Positions 15,792-24,807 of a stretch of DNA of 64,000 nucleotides are shown piece after piece. The stretch is from Deltaproteobacteria bacterium (GTDB taxonomy: Bacteria > Lernaellota > Lernaellaia > JACKCT01). The translations under genes and the position numbers were made by a program. Below the pieces are notes generated by a model, which was not told where the DNA came from, ran no database searches, and saw only the letters and a list, made by a program, of their open reading frames with translations. Location: contig JACKCT010000001.1 in the NCBI GenBank assembly GCA_020633895.1, forward strand, positions 124,001 to 188,000. Reading direction: 5' to 3'. How positions within the stretch are numbered: position 1 is the first letter of the stretch; each line of letters begins with the position of its first letter.

Positions 15792-17122
15792 CTCGTCCGC
15801 GACACCAGCGCGCCCGCCTGTTGGTGCTGGTCACGGGGCTGGCGACGCTCAGCCACCTGGGCGGCTTGATCTTTCTCCAAGGTCGCACCGAGGAAGGCGG
15901 CATGGAGACCGAGGCTCTCCTGCTGGCGTTTTTGACGTGCATGGCGTGGATGCTGGCGGCGATGACGGCCGTGGACCAACCCGGTCGGGGGCGCGAGACG
16001 CTGAGCCGTTGGCTGGCCAAGCCGGGGCGCTTCGTCGCCTGGCAGATCGCGATGCAGGCCGCGTTGCTCGTCGCGGTGGCGTTGGCGATGATCCCCTTCA
16101 ACGACGAGCAGTCCAACTTGGCCGCCGGGCAGTACCTGGCGGATTTCCACCTGCGCGCCTATTTCGCCAACTACGCTGAGCTCAACTCGTGGCTTGGGCC
16201 CCACCATCCGCCCCTGTGGCCGATGATCTACGCCGTCATCTTCGCCGCGTTCGACGAGAGCCTGCTCGCCGGGCGGGCGCTGGCGGTGATTTGCAGCCTG
16301 ACGGCGATCTACCTGGGATATCGTTGGGTGCGACGGGTGGTGGACGAGCCCCACGCGGCGGTCGCGGTGGCGGTGCTGCCCGCGATGCCGATGGCGTTGT
16401 TTGTCGGGGCGGCGGCGATTTTGGACGCGCCGTTTTGGATGGTCGCGATGCTCGCGCTGCTGGCCGTGGATCGCTTCTTCGAACGGGGTCGGACGCGGGA
16501 CGCTCTGGTCGCGGGCGGCGCGCTGGGGCTGGCGATGCTCTCGCGGTACAACGGCTTCCTGCTGCCGCCGATCGTCCTGGCGCTATGGTTCGCGAGGCCG
16601 CGCGACGAACGCCTCCCGCTGCTCAAGGCGGGGTGGCCGCTGGCGGCGGCCCCGGCGGCGATTTTTCTGCCGTGGGTTGTCTACGCCGCGTCCAACGGCA
16701 CGCTGGTCAAGCAGGTGACGACGATGCTCAGCCTGGTCGGCGTCGCCGTTATTCCCGAGGGCGGGCTGTTCTACCTGGCGTTCATCATCGCGCCGCTCTA
16801 CCCGTTCTTCATCGGTCTGTGGAACGTGCCGCTATGGGTTGCCTCGGCCGGTCGAAAGGTTTGGCGCGATCCGGCGTGGCGCCCCGTGCTCATCGTTGCC
16901 GGGTTGTACCTGCTGCTCATGCTTCTGACGCTGCCCAACCCGCGCTATATCCTGGCGATCAGCATCCCCCTGGCGGCCCTGGCGGCGCGACAGATTCTGC
17001 TGGTCGAAGCCGAGGAAGGGCGGGGCGCGTCGGTCCTCGTTGCGCTGGTGGGCTACGCCGTGATCCACCTGGTGCTCATCCTGCAACAGGCGGCGGTGGA
17101 CGCCTTTTATATCTTCTACTAA
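15788..17122 (+). CDS. GT-C membrane glycosyltransferase (ArnT/PMT-like, family 39/83)
   Basis: 444 residues and about ten hydrophobic segments. The long first loop carries the acidic pair in FNDEQSNLAAGQYL and the HPPLWPMIYA motif seen in ArnT- and PMT-like glycosyltransferases that use polyprenyl-phosphate sugars on the periplasmic face. The N-terminus has two extra membrane segments before the acidic loop, more than usual. It overlaps the FAD enzyme gene by 4 bp and closes the glycan operon. It probably transfers the sugar made or flipped by the earlier enzymes to a lipid or protein acceptor. Confidence 0.82.
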   Translation: MTRPRHQRARLLVLVTGLATLSHLGGLIFLQGRTEEGGMETEALLLAFLTCMAWMLAAMTAVDQPGRGRETLSRWLAKPGRFVAWQIAMQAALLVAVALAMIPFNDEQSNLAAGQYLADFHLRAYFANYAELNSWLGPHHPPLWPMIYAVIFAAFDESLLAGRALAVICSLTAIYLGYRWVRRVVDEPHAAVAVAVLPAMPMALFVGAAAILDAPFWMVAMLALLAVDRFFERGRTRDALVAGGALGLAMLSRYNGFLLPPIVLALWFARPRDERLPLLKAGWPLAAAPAAIFLPWVVYAASNGTLVKQVTTMLSLVGVAVIPEGGLFYLAFIIAPLYPFFIGLWNVPLWVASAGRKVWRDPAWRPVLIVAGLYLLLMLLTLPNPRYILAISIPLAALAARQILLVEAEEGRGASVLVALVGYAVIHLVLILQQAAVDAFYIFY

Positions 17123-17132
17123 GAAGGGCCTT

Positions 17133-17894
17133 ATGAAGACTCGTTTTTTCCTGGCGCTTTTTGCTTCGGCCATCACCGCGTCGGCTCTGTTCGCGATTTC
17201 GACGCAAGCCGCGTCGGCCGAGGAAAAGGACTACACCATCGAGGAAAAGATGGTGACGGTCGCTCCCGACAACCAGCCCACGCAGTCCGGCACCGTCAAG
17301 ACCTACGTCAGCGGGAACAAAATGCGCAAGGACTCCCTGGGCAGCGAGTCCATGATCTACCGGGCGGACAAGGACGTGGTGTGGATTGTGCGTCGGGAGC
17401 AGCGGGAATATTTGGAGATTCCCTACGCTCAGATTCGCGCCATGACCGAGCAGAGCCTGCAAGTTTATGCTCCGCCCACGCCCGGCAACGAGGAAGTGCC
17501 CAAGAACCTCTACGAAAAGACCGGCGAGCGGCAAACGATCGGCTATTGGCCGTGCGAAGTCATTCGCCTGAACACGCGCCAGATTCTGGGGCCGGGGGTG
17601 ACGTCCCGGACGACGATGTGCGTCTCCACCGCGACGGGCCTGGAGGCCGAGGACCTGGTCCGCACGCTGCGTATCAGTCTGGGCAATCGCATTTCCACCC
17701 GCGTCAACGAGTTGCTCGACCGCATCCTCAAACTCGAGGGCTACCCCGTCGAGACCAAGACCGTGACCGACGTGCAGGGCAAGACCGCCCAAACGACCAT
17801 GACGCTGCAATCGGTCAAGGTTGCCCCCATCGACGGGAGCGTCTTCGAGATTCCCGAGGGCTTCAAACTCATCCAGGCGCCGACCACACGTTAA
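17133..17894 (+). CDS. Periplasmic DUF4412-like protein
   Basis: 253 residues. A signal peptide (FFLALFASAITASALFAIS, cut near AASA) precedes a domain that resembles DUF4412: VKTYVSGNKMRKDS, MIYRADKDVVWIVRREQREYLEI and a late VFEIPEGFKL. Such proteins resemble LolA/LolB-type lipid-binding folds, but function is not established. It follows the GT-C gene by 10 bp and may be in the same transcript. Confidence 0.72.
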   Translation: MKTRFFLALFASAITASALFAISTQAASAEEKDYTIEEKMVTVAPDNQPTQSGTVKTYVSGNKMRKDSLGSESMIYRADKDVVWIVRREQREYLEIPYAQIRAMTEQSLQVYAPPTPGNEEVPKNLYEKTGERQTIGYWPCEVIRLNTRQILGPGVTSRTTMCVSTATGLEAEDLVRTLRISLGNRISTRVNELLDRILKLEGYPVETKTVTDVQGKTAQTTMTLQSVKVAPIDGSVFEIPEGFKLIQAPTTR

Positions 17895-17963
17895 TTTTTC
17901 GATTTTTTCCTTCAGGTTCCCCGGTTGCGTACCGATAAGTCTGATACGCGGTAACGAGCAGCG

Positions 17964-18008
17964 CGGCGAGCCACCCCACCACGCCCTCCCAGGGCACCCG
18001 GCTCGCCG
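17964..18008. repeat. Inverted repeat in intergenic region
   Basis: Nine-base arms CGGCGAGCC and GGCTCGCCG are separated by 27 bases. It lies about 70 bp after the DUF4412-like gene, in the 305-bp gap 17895-18199. It could form an RNA hairpin, but there is no U-run after it. Function is unknown. Confidence 0.4.
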
Positions 18009-18054
18009 ACTGCACCAGAGACCCACCGGCATAGCCGGACATTCACCCTTCCAC

Positions 18055-18081
18055 GACGCGCCTCGAGTGCGTCTTTTTTTT
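18055..18081 (+). terminator. Probable rho-independent terminator
   Basis: A short stem GACGC/GCGTC with a 9-nt loop is followed directly by eight T. It would end the glycan/DUF4412 transcript before the radical SAM gene. The stem is short, so confidence is moderate. Confidence 0.45.
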
Positions 18082-18168
18082 GCCCGGGCGTGTGGAAATC
18101 GTGACGGTTGAGGCCTTTGCGGGTTTCTTGGCCGTTTTCGACGAATGTCTTGCGTCGTTTGGAGAATT

Positions 18169-18186
18169 ATCGTACAAGTGTACGAT
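18169..18186. promoter_or_regulatory. Perfect 18-bp palindromic operator candidate (LexA-like)
   Basis: The sequence ATCGTACAAGTGTACGAT is a perfect dyad of 8-bp arms around AG. It ends 13 bp before the GTG start and 4 bp before the GGAG ribosome site of the radical SAM gene, so a bound protein would block transcription start or early elongation. The GTAC-N4-GTAC core resembles the cyanobacterial LexA box pattern; the downstream gene is related to a DNA-photoproduct lyase, which fits SOS control. The regulator identity is inference. Confidence 0.6.
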
Positions 18187-18199
18187 ATTTGGAGTCGCC

Positions 18200-19282
18200 G
18201 TGCACAGGAAGTCGACAGAAGCGGTCAAGGGCCGGGGGGCGGTCAGCAATCCGACGGGACGGTTCGAGTCTTCGGGCATCGAGCCCCACGACGACGGCTG
18301 GGGCACCATCGACGAGGACGAAGCGCCTTTTCGCACCACGGTCACGCCCCTGCGCGTCAAGGAAATCATCACCACCAACGACTCGCCGGATATCGGTTTC
18401 GACCAGTCCATCAACCCCTATAACGGGTGCGAGCACGGGTGCGTGTATTGCTTCGCACGCCCGAGCCACGAGTACCACGGCCTTTCTTCCGGCCTGGATT
18501 TCGAGACCAAGATTTTCGCCAAGCCGGACGCGCCGGAGGTCCTGCGTCGGACGCTGGCCAAGGCGAGCTACAAATGCCGGCCGATCGCCATGGGGACGAA
18601 CACGGACCCGTACCAGCCCATCGAGCGGCGCATGGGGATCATGCGGGGAATTCTGGAGGTGCTGTGCGAGGCGCGGCATCCGGTCGGTATCGTGACCAAG
18701 TCGGATCTGGTGCTGCGGGATCTGGACATTCTCACCGAGATGTCGAAGCGGAATCTGGTGCGGGTGGCGCTGTCGGTCACGACGCTCGACGAGGACGTCG
18801 CCCGCGTCATGGAGCCGCGCGCCGCCCGTCCGGCCAAGCGCTTGGAGGCGATTCGGCGTCTGGCCGCGGCGGGGATTCCGACGGGGGTGATGGCCGCGCC
18901 GATGATCCCCGCGATCAACGACAAAGAGATGGAGGCGATTCTGGAGGCGGCCGCCGAGCGCGGGGCGACGAGCGGCGGGTATATCCTGGTGCGTCTGCCG
19001 TATCAGCTCAAAGCCGTTTTCGAGGATTGGTTGCGGACGAATTTTCCCGACCGGGCCGACCGCGTTCTGTCGCTCATTCGCCAGACGCGGGGCGGCAAGC
19101 TCTACGACGCCGACTGGCGCGTGCGGCAGATCGGGGAGGGGCCCTACGCCCATCTGCTCGGCAAGCGCTTCGAAGTCATCGCCGCGCGCCTGGGCCTCAA
19201 CGCCCGCAACTACCACATGGACGCCACGCACTTCCGCCACCCCCGCCGGGACGTGCGCCAGGCGGCGTTGTTTGACGTGTGA
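18200..19282 (+). CDS. Radical SAM protein, SplB-related (Rv2578c-like)
   Basis: 360 residues from the GTG that follows GGAG by five bases. The N-terminal region has the family's GRGAVSNPTGRFE motif, then the radical SAM cluster motif NGCEHGCVYCFARPS (CxxxCxxC), and a GTNTDPYQPIE segment typical of the SplB-like group. These iron-sulphur enzymes cleave SAM to a 5'-deoxyadenosyl radical. Spore photoproduct lyase is the best known relative, but this subgroup has no proven substrate. The gene stands alone behind a palindromic operator candidate, suggesting individual stress regulation. Confidence 0.85.
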   Translation: MHRKSTEAVKGRGAVSNPTGRFESSGIEPHDDGWGTIDEDEAPFRTTVTPLRVKEIITTNDSPDIGFDQSINPYNGCEHGCVYCFARPSHEYHGLSSGLDFETKIFAKPDAPEVLRRTLAKASYKCRPIAMGTNTDPYQPIERRMGIMRGILEVLCEARHPVGIVTKSDLVLRDLDILTEMSKRNLVRVALSVTTLDEDVARVMEPRAARPAKRLEAIRRLAAAGIPTGVMAAPMIPAINDKEMEAILEAAAERGATSGGYILVRLPYQLKAVFEDWLRTNFPDRADRVLSLIRQTRGGKLYDADWRVRQIGEGPYAHLLGKRFEVIAARLGLNARNYHMDATHFRHPRRDVRQAALFDV

Positions 19283-19353
19283 TCCGTCCCTTGCCCCCGT
19301 CGCGCCGATCCGCCAAGATGACGGCATTGAATGCATCTTGATGGGTTGATGGG

Positions 19354-20595
19354 ATGAAGCTGGTTTGGCGTGGCGCGACGCTGCTGCTTTTGGCGGCGCT
19401 GATCGTGGGAATGGGGCCCGGCGCGGCGTCGGCGTTGGAGCCGGTGGTGCGGCCGTGGGCGCAGGTGTTCGCCTACTACTCCTACAACGTTTCGGGCTAC
19501 GAAAAAGACGACCCCCGCTTCGACGACAACGACTTCAACCAGTTCCGCATCCGGCGTACGTGGCTGGGGCTGGACGTGGAGTTCAACGAGGTCTACTCGG
19601 CCCGCGTGGTGCTCGACACCCGGCCTAGCGACGTGACGCGCTACGAAACGACCAGTGTGCCTTCCGGCGCCGTCGACGACCCGGCCACCCCCGAGGACGA
19701 AAGCACGACGCAGGTCGTCACCGCGGTGCAGAACGATCGCAGCGGCCGCTACGAGGTCTGGGCCACCTACGCCTACCTGCGGGCCATGCCCTTTCGCTAT
19801 CTGGGCTTCGATTTCGGCATCGTGCAAAGCGCGTACACCAGTTCGATTTTCCGCTACTGGCGGCACAACTACATCATGGAAAACGTGATGTTCCAGTACG
19901 ACCTGAACCGCACGCAGTACGGCGACCAAGGCCTCGCGATGCACGGCGAATTTCCCGGCGGGTTCGGCGGATACCGCTTCGCCTTCCTCAACGGCGAGGG
20001 CAAGCACGCCCAGGAGGCCAACGCGGGCAAGGCCCTGGAAGGGCAGCTTCACCTGGCGCCGTTTCAGTTCCAACCGGCGCTCAGGGGCCTGGAGGCGATG
20101 GTCTATTATCAGGTGGACAAGCAGGAGCCCGACCACCCCGAGCTGACCAACCGCGTCGTCGAGGCGCTGCTGGCCTACCGGCTGGACATCGACGGCACCA
20201 TGGGATTCTCGATCAACGGTGAGGTCATCCGTCGCGAGGTGGAGTCGGGCGACATCGATGCCCGGCAGGTCATCGCCGGCAGCGACGTCAACCCGGTCGA
20301 ATCGCTGGCCTACGCCGTCTGGGCGGATTTCTGGTTCGCGCGCAACTACGGCGTGTTGGCACGATATGACTATTTGGATCCCAACACGGAGAACGACTCG
20401 GATACCGGCGTCGGCTACGAAGACGAGCAGACCATGCTCCTGGCCGGCGTCTGGGTGCAACCGATCAAATACGTCCGCGCCAGCTTGAACTACCGCCAGT
20501 TCGCCTACACCGGCGATCTCGTCGCGACCGACGGGTCGACCGTCGACAAGACGCCGGATCGCTTTGTCTTCTTCAACACCGAGTTCAAATTCTAG
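19354..20595 (+). CDS. Outer-membrane porin-like beta-barrel protein
   Basis: 413 residues. A signal peptide (TLLLLAALIVGMGPGAASA) leads into a mature chain of alternating aromatic/hydrophobic strands. The opening part, FRIRRTWLGLDVEFNEVYSAR, matches phosphate-selective porin O/P-type barrels, and the chain ends NTEFKF with the terminal Phe used as an outer-membrane insertion signal. Loops are acidic and variable. It probably allows diffusion of small solutes; the substrate is unknown. It is 71 bp downstream of the radical SAM gene. Confidence 0.82.
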   Translation: MKLVWRGATLLLLAALIVGMGPGAASALEPVVRPWAQVFAYYSYNVSGYEKDDPRFDDNDFNQFRIRRTWLGLDVEFNEVYSARVVLDTRPSDVTRYETTSVPSGAVDDPATPEDESTTQVVTAVQNDRSGRYEVWATYAYLRAMPFRYLGFDFGIVQSAYTSSIFRYWRHNYIMENVMFQYDLNRTQYGDQGLAMHGEFPGGFGGYRFAFLNGEGKHAQEANAGKALEGQLHLAPFQFQPALRGLEAMVYYQVDKQEPDHPELTNRVVEALLAYRLDIDGTMGFSINGEVIRREVESGDIDARQVIAGSDVNPVESLAYAVWADFWFARNYGVLARYDYLDPNTENDSDTGVGYEDEQTMLLAGVWVQPIKYVRASLNYRQFAYTGDLVATDGSTVDKTPDRFVFFNTEFKF

Positions 20596-20687
20596 GCGCC
20601 GTTCAGTCCCTTACCGCGACGGTCGCGACGGCTATGGGCGTCGCGACCACGCAGCATACGCCTACGCCGTAGCCTGCTTACCGTTGT

Positions 20688-20918
20688 TTACGGATCAGGC
20701 GTCGGGATCGGCGTGGGCGGCTCGACCGGCGGCGTGGGCCGCGGGGTGTGGTCCGGCACCGGTGTCGCCTTGGCGATCGGCATGCCGTCGGGCATCGCGC
20801 CCTGATCGGCGGTCGCGCTCGGGATCGGCGTTTCGTCCGGCCCCGTGGCCGCCGCCATGCCGGCCCAAAGAATCAGTAACACGGCTGCCGCGAGGATGAT
20901 GTATGGTAAGGATCTCAT
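20688..20918 (-). CDS. Small exported Pro/Thr-rich peptide
   Basis: 76 residues. An N-terminal hydrophobic segment (YIILAAAVLLILWAGMAAA) could be a signal peptide or membrane anchor, followed by about 50 residues rich in Pro, Thr and Asp (PVPDHTPRPTPPVEPPTP) with no cysteine. AGGAG eight bases before the ATG supports translation. No family is recognised. It stands between a convergent porin gene and a divergent gap of about 230 bp (20919-21145) in which I see no further feature. Confidence 0.6.
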   Translation of the reverse strand: MRSLPYIILAAAVLLILWAGMAAATGPDETPIPSATADQGAMPDGMPIAKATPVPDHTPRPTPPVEPPTPIPTPDP

Positions 20919-21145
20919 GGCGATCTCCTTTCTCTTTTCGTCGGCGAAAATCGCCCAATTCCAGAGTACGCCTCCTAAATTGACTGGCGTTCACATCGGA
21001 TGGGAATGTAATGCGGATAACGTAATATTCGTCGTCGAAAACCGGACGCAATAACCCTGACACCGTGCGTTCCGCTTGATAAACCGAGGGGCATTCGGGT
21101 ATACCTGTTGGCCCAAACCCGTCACATCGGCGACACGGGGATCTT

Positions 21146-22021
21146 TTGGAACCAATCTTCTCCATTCAAAGCATCGCCAGTGGAAGTGGCGGGAATTGCT
21201 GGATTTTAACCGCGGGGCCGGTACGTTTGCTGGTGGACGCGGGCGTTTCGGCCAAGCGGGTGGCCGACAGCCTGACGAGCCTTGAGATCGATCCCGAGTC
21301 CATCGACGCCGTCCTTCTCACGCATGAGCATCACGACCACATCCACGGCATTCCCCGTCTTTCCCGGCGATTCGGCTATAAAACCTACGCCGTGGAGGAG
21401 GCCGCGAGGGCTCAGCGGCGCAAGAAACCGGCGCTGATCGACGAGCCGGGCGTGACGGTCGTGCCGATCGATTCCACCGAGCCCTTCGAGATCGGCGAAT
21501 TGAAGATCCGGCCGTTTTCGGTCAGCCACGACGCGGTGGACCCGGTCATGTTCGTCTTCGAGTTTATGGGGCGGAAGCTGGGCTACTGCACCGACCTGGG
21601 CGTGGTGACGCGCTTAGTGCGCGAGCGGCTTCGTGGGGTGCATGCTCTGGTGATCGAATCGAATCACGACCCGACGATGCTGCTGGAAGGTCCCTACCGC
21701 CCGGCGGACAAGCGGCGGGTCAAGGGACGCTACGGCCATCTGTCCAACGAGGAAGCCCAGGAACTGGTTCGCGAGCTTTGCCATCCGGGCCTGTCCAGCG
21801 TGACGCTCGCCCATCTCTCCCAGGTCAACAACACGCCCCGCTTGGCCTACGACGGCATGCGCGCCGCCCTGGACGCGGTCAACGCCTCGGACTGCGAGGT
21901 GCGCGTCGCCTATCAGGACCGCATCGGCACGCCGGTGATCGTGCCGGAGGCGCCGGCGAATTCGAATATGGAACTGAATTTGGAATTGAAATTTGAAACG
22001 AACCCGGAGGCTCGTGAATGA
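21146..22021 (+). CDS. Metallo-beta-lactamase-fold hydrolase, YycJ/WalJ-like
   Basis: 291 residues. The start IQSIASGSGGNCWIL and the metal motif LLTHEHHDHIHG (HxHxDH), with further ligands in SVSHDAVDP, CTDLG and LAHLSQVNN, place it in the YycJ/WalJ subgroup of MBL-fold proteins, which includes nucleases implicated in DNA repair and cell-wall homeostasis. The start is a TTG with only a weak ribosome site. Its stop overlaps the purB start (ATGA). The last 20 residues (NSNMELNLELKFETN) look like an added tail. Confidence 0.85.
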   Translation: MEPIFSIQSIASGSGGNCWILTAGPVRLLVDAGVSAKRVADSLTSLEIDPESIDAVLLTHEHHDHIHGIPRLSRRFGYKTYAVEEAARAQRRKKPALIDEPGVTVVPIDSTEPFEIGELKIRPFSVSHDAVDPVMFVFEFMGRKLGYCTDLGVVTRLVRERLRGVHALVIESNHDPTMLLEGPYRPADKRRVKGRYGHLSNEEAQELVRELCHPGLSSVTLAHLSQVNNTPRLAYDGMRAALDAVNASDCEVRVAYQDRIGTPVIVPEAPANSNMELNLELKFETNPEARE

Positions 22022-23310
22022 TCCCGCGGTATACGCGAGAGGAGATGGGACGCATCTGGTCGGACGAGAACCGCTTCCGCATCTGGCTGGACGTGGAGAT
22101 CGCGGCGACCGAGGCGCTGGTGGAACTGGGCAAGGTTCCGGCCGCGTCGCTGGAAGTCATCAAGGCGAAGGCGAATTTCGATCCGGAGCGCGTGCTGGAA
22201 ATCGAGAAGGAGACGCGCCACGACGTGATCGCGTTTTTGACGAACGTGGCCGAATACGTGGGCGAGGACGCGCGATTCCTTCACCTGGGCATGACCAGTT
22301 CGGACGTGCTGGACACCGCCTTCGCCGTACAGCTCACGCAGGCCGCCGATATGATCGACGCGGGCATCGACAGCGTGTTGGCGATCCTCAAGCGTCGGGC
22401 GTACGAATTTAAGGACACACTCCAGATGGGCCGCTCCCACGGCATCCACGCCGAGCCGATCACCTTCGGCCTCAAACTGGCGCTGTGGTACGACGAGATG
22501 AAGCGCAACAAGGCGCGCCTGGCCGGGGCGCGGGAGCGCATTGCGGTGGGAATGATCTCCGGCGCGGTGGGGACATTCGCCCACCTGCCGCTCTCGGTGG
22601 AAGAGCACGTCTGCAAAAAGCTCGGCCTCAAACCCTCGCCGGTCTCCAGCCAGATCATCCAACGTGACCGCCACGCCGAGTATTTCGGCGTCCTGGCGGT
22701 GATTGCGAGCAGCCTGGACACCTTCGCCACAGAGGTGCGTCACTTGCAACGCACCGAGGTGTACGAGGCGGAGGAGTTTTTTCACAAGGGGCAGAAGGGC
22801 TCGTCGGCCATGCCCCACAAACGCAATCCTGTCCTGTCCGAGAATGTTTCGGGCCTGGCGCGGATCGTGCGCAGCGCGGCGATGACGGCCCTGCAGAATC
22901 AGGCGCTTTGGCACGAGCGGGACATCAGCCATTCGTCCGCCGAGCGGATCATCGGCCCGGACGCGACGATCGCGTTGGACTTCATGCTTCATCGCATGGC
23001 GGGCCTTCTCGACAAGCTGCTCGTCTACCCGGACCGCATGCGCAAGAACATGGAGATCACCAGCGGACTTTACGCCTCCCAGACGCTGCTGCTGCATCTG
23101 GTGGAGTCGGGGGTGACGCGCGAGGACGCCTACCGCATGGTGCAGCGCAATGCGATGAAGGTATGGGAAGAGGGGGCCGACTTTGAAAAGACGGTCCTGG
23201 CCGACGAGGAGGTCATGGCCCGCCTCACGCCCGAGCAGGTTCGCAACGCCCTGGATCCGACGGTGCAGGTGCGCCGGGTGGACGAAATCTTCGCGAGGGT
23301 CTTCAGCTAA
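22018..23310 (+). CDS. purB: Adenylosuccinate lyase
   Basis: 430 residues, normal for the short bacterial form. The fumarase-superfamily signature GSSAMPHKRNPVLSEN is intact, the catalytic histidine regions TSSDVLDTAF and MGRSHGIHAEP are present, and ERDISHSSAERI follows. It cleaves SAICAR to AICAR and adenylosuccinate to AMP, two steps of purine synthesis. It overlaps the MBL-fold gene by 4 bp and purF begins at the very next base after its stop, so the three genes form one translationally coupled unit. Confidence 0.97.
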   Translation: MIPRYTREEMGRIWSDENRFRIWLDVEIAATEALVELGKVPAASLEVIKAKANFDPERVLEIEKETRHDVIAFLTNVAEYVGEDARFLHLGMTSSDVLDTAFAVQLTQAADMIDAGIDSVLAILKRRAYEFKDTLQMGRSHGIHAEPITFGLKLALWYDEMKRNKARLAGARERIAVGMISGAVGTFAHLPLSVEEHVCKKLGLKPSPVSSQIIQRDRHAEYFGVLAVIASSLDTFATEVRHLQRTEVYEAEEFFHKGQKGSSAMPHKRNPVLSENVSGLARIVRSAAMTALQNQALWHERDISHSSAERIIGPDATIALDFMLHRMAGLLDKLLVYPDRMRKNMEITSGLYASQTLLLHLVESGVTREDAYRMVQRNAMKVWEEGADFEKTVLADEEVMARLTPEQVRNALDPTVQVRRVDEIFARVFS

Positions 23311-24792
23311 ATGACGCATGACGAGGCAAGGTTCGCCGGTCCGATCTGGCACGATCCCGACGACGATCACATGCACGACGAGTGCGGCATCGTCGGCGTG
23401 TTCGGCCATCCGGAGGCCTCGACCTTCGCCTACCTGGGCCTCCATGCGTTGCAGCATCGCGGGCAGGAATCCGCCGGCATCGTCAGCCACGACGGCAACG
23501 TGTCTTTCGCCCATCGGGCCATGGGACTGGTCAACGAAAACTTCGGCGACCCCAAGGTCCTCAAGCAGCTTCCCGGCCACGCCGCCATCGGCCAGGTGCG
23601 CTATTCCACCGCCGGGGGTTCGCGCCTGAAAAACGCCCAGCCCATCGCCATGGACTACACCCGAGGCGCCCTGGCCCTGGCCCATAACGGCAACTTCGTC
23701 AACGCCTTTTCCATGCGCGCCAAGCTGGAATCGGAAGGCTCGATCTTCCAATCCGATTCGGACACGGAAGTCGTCGCCCATTTGATCGCCAAGGGCGAGG
23801 GCGGGCCGGAGGAGCGCATCGTCGCGGCCCTGGGGCAGATGCGCGGCGCTTATTCCATGGTTTTTCTCACCGAGAATCGCCTCGTCGCCGCTCGCGACCC
23901 GCGCGGCTGGCGGCCGTTGATTTTGGGGCAGTACGAGGGAGCGTGGATCGTCGCGTCCGAGACGTGCGCGTTCGATCTGATCGGCGCCGAGTACCTGCGG
24001 GAGATCGCTCCGGGCGAGGTGCTGGTGATCGACAAGGACGGCGTGCGCAGCAGCATGCCGTTTCCCAAAGCCGAGCCGCGCCTGTGCGTTTTCGAATTCG
24101 TCTATTTCGCCCGGCCCGATTCGCGGATCTTCAATCAGGACGTCCACGCCATCCGCCAGGCCTTCGGTCGCGAGTTGGCGCGGGAACATCCGGCGGACGC
24201 GGACCTGGTGATGGCCGTGCCCGATTCCGGGTTGCCGGCGACCATCGGCTTCGGCCACGAATCGGGGCTGCCGTTTGACATGGGCCTCATCCGCTCCCAC
24301 TACACGGGGCGGACCTTCATCGAGCCCACGCAGGACATCCGCCTGTTCGGGGTGCGTCGCAAGCTCAACCCCAACCGGGCCGTGCTGCGGGGCAAGCGCG
24401 TGGTGATGGTCGACGACTCCATCGTGCGCGGCAACACCATGCGCAAGATCATGACCATGGTGCGGGAGGCGGGAGCCAAGGAGATCCACGTGCGCATCAG
24501 TTCGCCGCCGGTGACGTGGCCCTGCTACTACGGCATCGACACGCCCACGCGCGAGGAATTGATCGGCGCCAACAAAACGCCCCACGAAATCGCGGAGTTT
24601 CTGGGGGCGGATTCCCTGGGGTATCTGTCCATCGACGGCATGAAGCGTGTCCTCAACGCCCATCAGGCCCAGGCGGGGCATTATTGCTACGCGTGTTTCA
24701 ACGGCGACTATCCCGAGCCGCCGGACACGGAAAACCATCGCCGCCAGATGCATCTGTTCCAGGCCAACGAGGCGAACGTCGAGAAAGGCTGA
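23311..24792 (+). CDS. purF: Amidophosphoribosyltransferase
   Basis: 493 residues. A 24-residue leader precedes the catalytic Cys25 in HDECGIVGVFG, so propeptide cleavage is expected, as in Bacillus-type enzymes. The glutaminase domain (LQHRGQESAGI, LAHNGNFVN) is followed by the phosphoribosyltransferase domain with the PRPP loop VVMVDDSIVRGNT. Cysteines in VTWPCYYGID and HYCYACF fit a 4Fe-4S cluster site. It makes phosphoribosylamine, the first committed step of purine synthesis. It directly follows purB. Confidence 0.97.
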   Translation: MTHDEARFAGPIWHDPDDDHMHDECGIVGVFGHPEASTFAYLGLHALQHRGQESAGIVSHDGNVSFAHRAMGLVNENFGDPKVLKQLPGHAAIGQVRYSTAGGSRLKNAQPIAMDYTRGALALAHNGNFVNAFSMRAKLESEGSIFQSDSDTEVVAHLIAKGEGGPEERIVAALGQMRGAYSMVFLTENRLVAARDPRGWRPLILGQYEGAWIVASETCAFDLIGAEYLREIAPGEVLVIDKDGVRSSMPFPKAEPRLCVFEFVYFARPDSRIFNQDVHAIRQAFGRELAREHPADADLVMAVPDSGLPATIGFGHESGLPFDMGLIRSHYTGRTFIEPTQDIRLFGVRRKLNPNRAVLRGKRVVMVDDSIVRGNTMRKIMTMVREAGAKEIHVRISSPPVTWPCYYGIDTPTREELIGANKTPHEIAEFLGADSLGYLSIDGMKRVLNAHQAQAGHYCYACFNGDYPEPPDTENHRRQMHLFQANEANVEKG

Positions 24793-24807
24793 CGGCCGCG
24801 CCGGGCC

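Noticed and set aside
21913-24753. 946-codon open frame opposite purB and purF
   Set aside because: Antisense shadow of two certain enzymes, spanning their junction, with no domain of its own.
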